Positions 24,570 through 30,176 of a stretch of 30,176 bases of DNA are shown here, in pieces. Under the pieces are notes generated by a model. The model saw only the letters and a list, made by a program, of their open reading frames with translations. It was not told where the DNA came from and did no database searches. The translations under genes were made by a program, and so were the position numbers. The stretch covers positions 1 through 30,176 of the forward strand of contig JBGSYN010000259.1 in NCBI GenBank assembly GCA_041750975.1. The letters run 5' to 3'. Source of the stretch: JBGSYN01 sp041750975 (GTDB lineage: Bacteria > Pseudomonadota > Alphaproteobacteria > Geminicoccales > Geminicoccaceae). Numbering within the stretch: the stretch's first letter is position 1; every line of letters starts with the position of its first letter.

Positions 24570-25172
24570 ATGAGCGTAACGATTCGTCTGGCCCGTCGTG
24601 GGGCCAAGAAGCGGCCCTATTACAGCATTGTCGCTGCCGATAGCCGTGGCCGGCGCGACGGCCGTTTTCTCGAAAAGCTCGGGACCTACAATCCGCTTCT
24701 GCCGAAGGAACATGACGAGCGGGTCGTGCTGAAGTCCGAGCGGATCGAGCATTGGCTGGGCCATGGCGCTCAGGTGAGCGATCGGGTCGCACGCTTCCTC
24801 GACACGGCGGGCATTCGTCCCGGCATGGCCAAGACCAGAATGCGAGGAACCGGCAAACGGGCCCAGGCGATTGCCGCAAAAAAGGCGGAAACCGATGCGG
24901 CAGCAGCCGAGAAGGCAGCCGCTGATGCCGCAGTAGCGGAGAAAGCCAAAGCCGAGGCAGCGGCGACGGAAAAGGCAGCTGCCGAAGCCGCAGCAGCGAC
25001 GGCGGCTGAGGAGGAAGCCTCTGCTCAGGAGGAAGCTCCTGCCGAGGAGGAGCCTGCTGCCGAGGATGCCCCTGCTGAAGAGGAAGCCCCCGCTGAGGAG
25101 GTTTCTGTCGAGGAGACTCCTGCCGAAGAGACTGCGAGCGACGAGACCTCAGGTGACAAGGCTTCCGGCTGA
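24570..25172 (+). CDS. rpsP: 30S ribosomal protein S16 with long Ala/Glu-rich extension
   Basis: A 200-residue S16. Residues 1-80 are the conserved ribosomal domain (SVTIRLARRGAKKRPYYSIV, then RDGRFLEKLGTYNP); a basic bridge to about 106 follows. The remaining 90 or so residues are low-complexity: first Ala/Lys/Glu, likely helical (AEKAAADAAVAEKAKAEAAA), then acidic repeats of the type EEEAPAEE. S16 is about 80 residues in many bacteria; alphaproteobacterial forms often have tails, and this is a long one. AAGGA precedes ATG 24570. Its 3' end overlaps rimM by 20 bases with the GTG start chosen for that gene. Confidence 0.96.
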   Translation: MSVTIRLARRGAKKRPYYSIVAADSRGRRDGRFLEKLGTYNPLLPKEHDERVVLKSERIEHWLGHGAQVSDRVARFLDTAGIRPGMAKTRMRGTGKRAQAIAAKKAETDAAAAEKAAADAAVAEKAKAEAAATEKAAAEAAAATAAEEEASAQEEAPAEEEPAAEDAPAEEEAPAEEVSVEETPAEETASDETSGDKASG

Positions 25173-25674
25173 GATCGTTCATGTGGCGGACATCATCGGC
25201 GCCCACGGTGTTCGTGGTGCGCTGAAGATCCTTTGCCTCACGGAAGATCCGCTGACCGTTGTCACCTTGAATCCCATGCTCGACAATTCCGGCTCCAGAC
25301 TTTTCGACATCGAACGTGTCGGCGCGTTCAATGGCGGCCTGATCGTCAAGGCATCCGGTATTGCGACACGCAACGAGGCCGAGGCATTGCGGGGCACCCT
25401 ACTTTTCGCCTTGCGCAATCGTCTGCCGGCGCCCGAGGCGGATGAGTTCTTCGCCACGGATCTCGTTGGCCTTACCGCTTTCGACGTGGCGGGCCGGACC
25501 TTCGGCAAGGTCAGGGCCGTCGTCGACTACGGTGCGGGCGATATTCTCGACATCGATACTGCGGATGGCTCGAACTTGATGGTGCCGTTTACGACGAGGT
25601 CCGTGCCGGTCGTCGACCTCGACGCGGGAAGGCTGACGATAGAGCCGCCGATCGAAGTCGAGATCGGCGAGTGA
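25153..25674 (+). CDS. rimM: Ribosome maturation factor RimM
   Basis: A 173-residue factor for 16S rRNA processing and 30S head assembly that binds S19. The N-terminal RimM barrel starts with EIVHVADIIGAHGVRGALK and the C-terminal PRC barrel includes GLTAFDVAGRTFGKVRAVVD and LMVPFT. No ATG is available near the boundary. GTG 25153, inside the rpsP end, keeps the first beta strand (IVHVADI); GTG 25183 would remove most of it. The frame is open further upstream, but that is the rpsP tail read out of frame. It lies nine bases before trmD. Confidence 0.93.
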   Translation: MTRLPAEIVHVADIIGAHGVRGALKILCLTEDPLTVVTLNPMLDNSGSRLFDIERVGAFNGGLIVKASGIATRNEAEALRGTLLFALRNRLPAPEADEFFATDLVGLTAFDVAGRTFGKVRAVVDYGAGDILDIDTADGSNLMVPFTTRSVPVVDLDAGRLTIEPPIEVEIGE

Positions 25675-25683
25675 TGCGTCGCT

Positions 25684-26463
25684 ATGGTCTGGCAAGCCCA
25701 CATCCTGACGATTTTTCCGGAAATGTTTCCCGGGCCGCTCGGGCATTCGCTGACCGGCCGCGCACTGGCGGATGGCCTCTGGACGCTTCGAACCCATAAT
25801 ATTCGGGATTCCGCGCTCGACAGGCACAGGAGCGTCGATGACACGCCCTTTGGTGGTGGTGCTGGCATGATCATGCGCGCCGATGTAGTCGAGCGATGTG
25901 TCGAGGGGGCGGTAGCTAACGGTGCGGACGGCGCCCGCCTGTTTCTGTCGCCTCGTGGCAAGCCGCTCGATCAGGCAACGGTCCGAGAGTTGAGCGATGG
26001 CCCGGGCGCCCTGTTGCTTTGTGGTCGGTATGAGGGCGTCGACCAGCGCGCGGTCGAGCATTGCGGCTTCGAGGAACTGTCGATCGGCGACTACGTTCTT
26101 TCAGGCGGGGAGCTTGCGGCGATGGTCCTGATCGATGCCTGCGTGAGGCTCCTGCCCGGGGTGCTCGGAGCGAGAGAATCGCTGGCTGAGGAAAGTTTTA
26201 CTGGCGATCTGCTCGAATATCCGCAATATACACGCCCTCAGGTTTGGAAGGGTGAGAGCGTCCCCGAAACCCTTCTTTCTGGTCATCACGAACGGATTCG
26301 CGCCTGGCGTCATGCGAAGGCCGTGGAAATCACGCGCCAGCGGCGTCCGGATCTGTTGGAGCGGCCGAATCTCTCGAAGAGATGTGCTGCCGATGATGAT
26401 CTGGGGACTGGATTGACGATTGAGACTGCGGGTTCGTCGTCTGGTGACGACGGCGAAAACTGA
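25684..26463 (+). CDS. trmD: tRNA (guanine37-N1)-methyltransferase TrmD
   Basis: A 259-residue SPOUT methyltransferase forming m1G37 in tRNAs with G36, which prevents +1 frameshifting. The knot and SAM-binding segments are intact: LFLSPRGKPLDQ, LLCGRYEGVDQR (111-122) and SIGDYVLSGGE (133-143), followed by LLEYPQYTRP and LLSGHHERIRAWR in the C-terminal domain. The last 30 residues are acidic and not conserved. Placement between rimM and rplS is the standard bacterial order. Confidence 0.97.
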   Translation: MVWQAHILTIFPEMFPGPLGHSLTGRALADGLWTLRTHNIRDSALDRHRSVDDTPFGGGAGMIMRADVVERCVEGAVANGADGARLFLSPRGKPLDQATVRELSDGPGALLLCGRYEGVDQRAVEHCGFEELSIGDYVLSGGELAAMVLIDACVRLLPGVLGARESLAEESFTGDLLEYPQYTRPQVWKGESVPETLLSGHHERIRAWRHAKAVEITRQRRPDLLERPNLSKRCAADDDLGTGLTIETAGSSSGDDGEN

Positions 26464-26475
26464 TGAGGTTGTGCC

Positions 26476-26910
26476 ATGAACGTAATCGAACAACTCGAGA
26501 AAGACCAAATCGAGCGTCTGCTGTCGGAGCGCGCCGTGCCTGACTTCAAGGCCGGCGATACCTTGCGTGTCAACGTCAAGGTCATTGAGGGCACGCGCGA
26601 GCGGGTTCAGGCCTTCGAGGGCATGTGTATCGCCAAGCGCAATCGTGGCGTGAATTCCTCCTTCACGGTCCGCAAGATTTCCTATGGCGAAGGTGTGGAG
26701 CGTGTGTTTCCGCTCTATAGCCCGCGGATCGACAGCATCGATGTGGTTCGCCGCGGCCGTGTGCGCCGGGCCAAGCTCTATTACTTGCGCGGTCGTACCG
26801 GCAAGGCGGCCCGTATCGCCGAGCAGCGCGACGATCGCCCCAATACCAAGGGCGGGCCCAAAAGTACGGTTGGCGCGGCCAACGGCAATGCACAGGCCGC
26901 CGTCGAATAA
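26476..26910 (+). CDS. rplS: 50S ribosomal protein L19
   Basis: A 144-residue L19, at the 30S/50S interface. Core motifs include FKAGDTLRVNVKVIEGTRER, QAFEGMCIAKRNRG and the basic block VVRRGRVRRAKLYYLRGRTGKAARI. The 25-residue tail after that block is variable and absent from short L19 proteins. It starts 12 bases after trmD and is followed by a hairpin and then leuC. Confidence 0.97.
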   Translation: MNVIEQLEKDQIERLLSERAVPDFKAGDTLRVNVKVIEGTRERVQAFEGMCIAKRNRGVNSSFTVRKISYGEGVERVFPLYSPRIDSIDVVRRGRVRRAKLYYLRGRTGKAARIAEQRDDRPNTKGGPKSTVGAANGNAQAAVE

Positions 26911-26917
26911 ACGAAGA

Positions 26918-26943
26918 GCGGCCTCGGCATTGCCATGGGCCGC
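26918..26943. repeat. Hairpin between rplS and leuC
   Basis: GCGGCC at 26918-26923 and GGCCGC at 26938-26943 form a six-pair GC stem whose loop contains a smaller GGCA/TGCC pairing. No T run follows. It may protect or partly separate the ribosomal part of the transcript from the leucine genes. Confidence 0.4.
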
Positions 26944-26985
26944 ACCGGCGCAGGCCGGGAACAACTTGGATTTGAGGAAGGTCGA

Positions 26986-28392
26986 ATGACCGGGGCACGG
27001 ACACTTTTTGACAAGATCTGGGACGGACATCTGATCGACGCCCAGGAAGATGGCACCTGCCTGATCTATATCGACCGGCATCTGGTGCACGAAGTCACCA
27101 GCCCCCAGGCATTCGAGGGGTTGCGGCAGACCGGACGCTCGGTCCGGCGGCCCGATGCAACCCTCGGCGTGCCCGATCACAACGTGCCGACCACCGATCG
27201 CTCGCTCGGCATCGAGGATGAGACCTCCCGCATTCAGGTTGAAGCGCTCGAGCGCAACTGCCATGACTTCGGCGTAACACTCTTCGGCATGCATGATCCG
27301 CGTCAGGGCATCGTTCACATCATCGGCCCGGAACAGGGCTTCACGCTACCCGGCATGACGATCGTTTGCGGCGACAGCCATACGTCGACCCATGGTGCCT
27401 TTGGCGCCCTCGCCTTCGGCATCGGTACCTCCGAGGTCGAGCACGTGCTCGCGACGCAAACGCTGATGCAGCGCCGGCCTGCCAATATGCGGATCACTGT
27501 AGAAGGGGCGCGCCCCTTCGGCGTGACCGCCAAGGATGTCATTCTCGCCATCATCGGCAAAATCGGTACCGCCGGCGGTACCGGGCACGTCGTCGAATAC
27601 GCGGGCTCCGTCATTCGCGATCTCTCGATGGATGGGCGCATGACAGTCTGCAATATGAGCATCGAGGCCGGCGCCCGTGCCGGACTGATCGCGCCCGACG
27701 AGACCACCTATCGCTATGTCATGGGCAAGCCGATGACCCCCAAAGGCGCCGTCTGGGAACAGGCGCTGGCCTATTGGAAGACCCTGCCCACCGACGAGGG
27801 TGCGCGCTATGACAAGGAAGTCACCCTCGATGCGGCGAAGATCGAGCCTCAGGTAACCTGGGGAACAAGCCCGCAGGATGTCGTTGCCATCACCGGCGCC
27901 GTGCCGGACCCCTCGAAAGAGGAGAACCAGCACCGTCGCAACGCGATGTTTCGCTCGCTCGACTATATGGGTCTCGTCGCCGGCACGCGGATGACCGATG
28001 TCGCGATCGACAAGGTCTTTATCGGCTCTTGCACCAATGGCCGTATCGAGGATCTCCGCGCTGTCGCCGCGATTGCCAGGGGGCGGAGGGTCGCTTCGAA
28101 TGTCCAGGCGATGATCGTGCCGGGATCGGGCCTGGTCAAGCATCAGGCGGAAGAAGAAGGCCTCGATGAAATCTTCATCGGCGCCGGCTTTGAGTGGCGG
28201 GAACCCGGCTGCTCGATGTGTCTCGCCATGAATCCCGACAAGCTCATGCCGGGCGAACGCTGTGCTTCGACCTCGAACCGCAACTTCGAGGGCCGCCAGG
28301 GCAAGGGTGGGCGGACCCATCTGGTAAGCCCGGCAATGGCAGCAGCAGCCGCCATTGAGGGCCGTCTGGCCGACGTCCGCGAACTCGCCTGA
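26986..28392 (+). CDS. leuC: 3-isopropylmalate dehydratase large subunit
   Basis: A 468-residue aconitase-family subunit that isomerises 2- to 3-isopropylmalate with LeuD. The three cysteines of the 4Fe-4S cluster are Cys349 in GSCTNGRIED and Cys409/Cys412 in PGCSMCLAMN, close to the E. coli positions. Other conserved blocks are VCGDSHTSTHGAFGALAFGI and SNRNFEGRQGKGGRTHLVSP. ATG 26986 follows GAGGAAGG at a good distance; an in-frame ATG 17 codons earlier has no family support. leuD starts ten bases after its stop. Confidence 0.97.
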   Translation: MTGARTLFDKIWDGHLIDAQEDGTCLIYIDRHLVHEVTSPQAFEGLRQTGRSVRRPDATLGVPDHNVPTTDRSLGIEDETSRIQVEALERNCHDFGVTLFGMHDPRQGIVHIIGPEQGFTLPGMTIVCGDSHTSTHGAFGALAFGIGTSEVEHVLATQTLMQRRPANMRITVEGARPFGVTAKDVILAIIGKIGTAGGTGHVVEYAGSVIRDLSMDGRMTVCNMSIEAGARAGLIAPDETTYRYVMGKPMTPKGAVWEQALAYWKTLPTDEGARYDKEVTLDAAKIEPQVTWGTSPQDVVAITGAVPDPSKEENQHRRNAMFRSLDYMGLVAGTRMTDVAIDKVFIGSCTNGRIEDLRAVAAIARGRRVASNVQAMIVPGSGLVKHQAEEEGLDEIFIGAGFEWREPGCSMCLAMNPDKLMPGERCASTSNRNFEGRQGKGGRTHLVSPAMAAAAAIEGRLADVRELA

Positions 28393-28402
28393 GGAGGGCC
28401 CG

Positions 28403-29038
28403 ATGGAAGCATTCAAGACATTGCGAGGCGTCGCCGCACCTTTTCCCATGGTCAACGTCGATACCGACAAGATCATCCCGGCCCACTGGCTCAAGACCAT
28501 TCATCGGACCGGCCTCGGCATTGGTCTTTTTGAGGATATGCGCTTTGATTCTTCCGGCAACGAAAAGCCGGGCTTCGTTCTGAACCAGCCTCGGTACCGC
28601 CAGGCACAGATCCTTATCGCCGGCGAGAATTTCGGCTGCGGCAGCTCGCGCGAACATGCTCCCTGGGCACTGCTCGACTACGGCATCCGTTGCGTCATCG
28701 CCCCGAGTTTCGCCGACATCTTCTTCAATAATTGCTTCAAGAACGGCATTTTACCTGTTGTTCTGCGTCAAGAAGAGATCGATCTTATTCTGCGCGAGGC
28801 GGAGAATGCGGAAGATCCGACCTTCACGGTGGATCTGGAGCGCCAGGAGGTCATTCGGCCTGAAGGCAATGCCCCTTTGAGCTTTGACATCGATCCATTC
28901 CGCAAGCATTGCCTTTTCAACGGTCTCGACGATATCGGCCTGACGTTCGAAAAGGCCCCCAAGATCGACACTCACGAAGTCGGTCTGCGCACCTCCCAAC
29001 CCTGGCTCTTCCGTGAGGCTGCCCAGGATGCCCGATAG
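28403..29038 (+). CDS. leuD: 3-isopropylmalate dehydratase small subunit
   Basis: A 211-residue swivel-domain partner of LeuC. NVDTDKIIPAHWLK and GENFGCGSSREHAPWAL are the substrate-binding signatures, and FADIFFNNCFKNGILPV follows. GAGGAGGG lies just before ATG 28403. leuB, which often follows leuCD, is not next; the following gene is a thiamine-diphosphate enzyme. Confidence 0.97.
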   Translation: MEAFKTLRGVAAPFPMVNVDTDKIIPAHWLKTIHRTGLGIGLFEDMRFDSSGNEKPGFVLNQPRYRQAQILIAGENFGCGSSREHAPWALLDYGIRCVIAPSFADIFFNNCFKNGILPVVLRQEEIDLILREAENAEDPTFTVDLERQEVIRPEGNAPLSFDIDPFRKHCLFNGLDDIGLTFEKAPKIDTHEVGLRTSQPWLFREAAQDAR

Positions 29039-29053
29039 GGATCTCGTGTTGCC

Positions 29054-30176
29054 GTGAACGGAGCCGAACTTCTCATTCAGACGGCGCGGGATCTCGGCGC
29101 CGAAGTCTGTTTCGCCAATCCGGGCACGACGGAAATGCCGTTCGTGCGCGCCTTCGACAGCGTCGGCGGATTGCGAACCATCCTGGCATTGCATGAAAAT
29201 GTGTGCAGCGGCGCCGCCGACGGCTATGGCAGGCTTGCCGGCAAACCGGCGCTGGTTTTGACCCATCTTGGACCGGGTTTCGCCAACAGCATCGCCAATT
29301 TGCACAATGCGCGAAAGGCCGGCACGCCGATCGTCAATCTTATCGGCGAGCATGCAAGCTGGCATCTATCAGCCGATGCGCCATTGCACAGCGACATCGA
29401 ATCCCTGTGCCGGCCCGTCTCGACCTGGGTCCGGCGCATCCGAAGCGCCGATGAAGCAGCGCGCGACATGGCCGAAGCCATCGCCGCCACCCAAATCGGC
29501 ACCGGCGGGATCGCCACCTTGATCATGAGCTATGATTTCCAGGAAGCGAAAGTTTCTCCGCAGCAAATAAGCACTCGCCGTCCGACTTTGCCGCAAATCG
29601 ATCCGGCTGCCATCGAACGCGCGGAGGGACTCCTTCGTCGAGCCGACAACCCCGCTCTATTTCTCGGCGGCAGAGCACTCTTCGGGCCAGGTCTCGAGAG
29701 TGCCGGAAGGATCGCCGTAGCTACCGGTGCCACCATGATCGGCCAGACCGGATTCGCGCAGATGGCGTGCGGCCAAGGGGTCCCGACCGTCAAGCGCCTG
29801 CCCTATTTTCCGGAGGAAGCCGCGGCGGCGTTACGCGATCATGATGCTGTCGTCGTCTGCGGCGCCGAACCGCCGGTCTCATTTTTCGGCTATACCGGTC
29901 TGCCGAGCCGCTATCTCGAAGGCCGGGACGACACTGTCGTCATTGCTGGCAAGCACGAAGACGCCTCGGGTGCCCTGCAAGCGCTCGCATCCGCCCTCGA
30001 CGCCGACGCTACTTGGCGCCCGGCCGATCGCATCGACATTCCGGCAGCTTCGGGGACAATCGACGGCGAACAGATCGGCCGTGCCGTCATGCGGCAAGCG
30101 CCCGAGAACTGCATTGTCGTCGCGACCGCCGTCACCAGCGGCTGGGGCATTGCGGCTCACGCTGCCGCTGCTCGGC
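29054..30176 (+). CDS. Thiamine-diphosphate enzyme, acetolactate-synthase-like (3' truncated)
   Basis: The frame opens at GTG 29054, 15 bases after leuD, and runs without a stop to the end of the window, giving 374 visible residues. The N-terminal pyrimidine-binding domain has FANPGTTEMPFVRAFD and Glu48 in LALHENVCSGAADGYGRLAG, the glutamate that activates thiamine diphosphate. THLGPGFANSIANLHNARKA and TPIVNLIGEHA follow, then a central Rossmann-type domain (about 185-335). The C-terminal diphosphate- and magnesium-binding domain lies mostly outside. The sequence is like the 'large subunit' acetolactate-synthase-related enzymes of about 510-560 residues that are distinct from biosynthetic IlvB; benzoylformate or phosphonopyruvate decarboxylase are alternatives. 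Substrate is not assigned. Confidence 0.88.
   Translation, partial: MNGAELLIQTARDLGAEVCFANPGTTEMPFVRAFDSVGGLRTILALHENVCSGAADGYGRLAGKPALVLTHLGPGFANSIANLHNARKAGTPIVNLIGEHASWHLSADAPLHSDIESLCRPVSTWVRRIRSADEAARDMAEAIAATQIGTGGIATLIMSYDFQEAKVSPQQISTRRPTLPQIDPAAIERAEGLLRRADNPALFLGGRALFGPGLESAGRIAVATGATMIGQTGFAQMACGQGVPTVKRLPYFPEEAAAALRDHDAVVVCGAEPPVSFFGYTGLPSRYLEGRDDTVVIAGKHEDASGALQALASALDADATWRPADRIDIPAASGTIDGEQIGRAVMRQAPENCIVVATAVTSGWGIAAHAAAAR

Noticed and set aside
25066..25152. N-terminal extension of RimM into rpsP
   Set aside because: The extra residues are the S16 acidic repeat region read in another frame, giving an Arg/Leu/Pro-rich peptide with no RimM similarity.
1..30176. CRISPR arrays, insertion sequences, prophage or defence genes
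   Set aside because: No regularly spaced repeats, transposase or integrase motifs, terminal inverted repeats or defence-family genes were seen on either strand.

Overview
The window is a gene-dense, GC-rich stretch of an alphaproteobacterial chromosome. No mobile element, CRISPR array, tRNA or rRNA was found. The assignment rests on gene content and order: a dapF-mtaB-ftsY run diverging from ffh-rpsP-rimM-trmD-rplS-leuC-leuD, an aroQ-accB-accC-aat run meeting a DUF2155/mlaD pair, Bpt-type and Aat-type N-degron transferases together, TakP-like TRAP transporters, and a degP/two-component cluster. Rhodospirillales-like is my best guess by inference; nothing here fixes the genus.

Layout. 1-2674: the 3' end of a GATase1-like membrane protein gene, a pseudoazurin-like cupredoxin that has lost one copper ligand, and a convergent tandem universal stress protein. 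2966-6776: a periplasmic Do-type protease followed by an OmpR-family response regulator and its histidine kinase, an envelope-stress type module. 6777-7793: a loosely packed segment with a 53-codon membrane protein gene, a possible 35-codon ORF before it, and a convergent 116-residue membrane protein whose promoter carries a perfect inverted repeat. 7794-9697: bpt and a Tat-exported TRAP receptor. 9754-15818: a six-gene minus-strand operon in which two TRAP QM permease pairs bracket a class III CoA-transferase and a crotonase-fold protein lacking both catalytic glutamates. The likely job is import of an organic acid and its activation to a CoA thioester.

16015-19096: aroQ, accB, accC and aat on the plus strand (shikimate pathway, fatty-acid initiation, protein N-end tagging). 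19030-23005: a compact minus-strand operon dapF-mtaB-ftsY-mlaD-DUF2155, with lysine/peptidoglycan precursor synthesis, tRNA modification, membrane targeting and lipid transport. 23155-30176: ffh-rpsP-rimM-trmD-rplS-leuC-leuD and then a thiamine-diphosphate enzyme cut by the window end. The SRP protein and its receptor FtsY are therefore encoded in two divergent operons about 2.2 kb apart.

Most of the window is conserved housekeeping sequence. The unusual parts are the ligand-deficient cupredoxin, the active-site-deficient crotonase inside the duplicated TRAP operon, the operator-controlled small membrane protein locus near 7 kb, the long acidic tails on S16 and one DctM, and structured leaders upstream of two transcription units.
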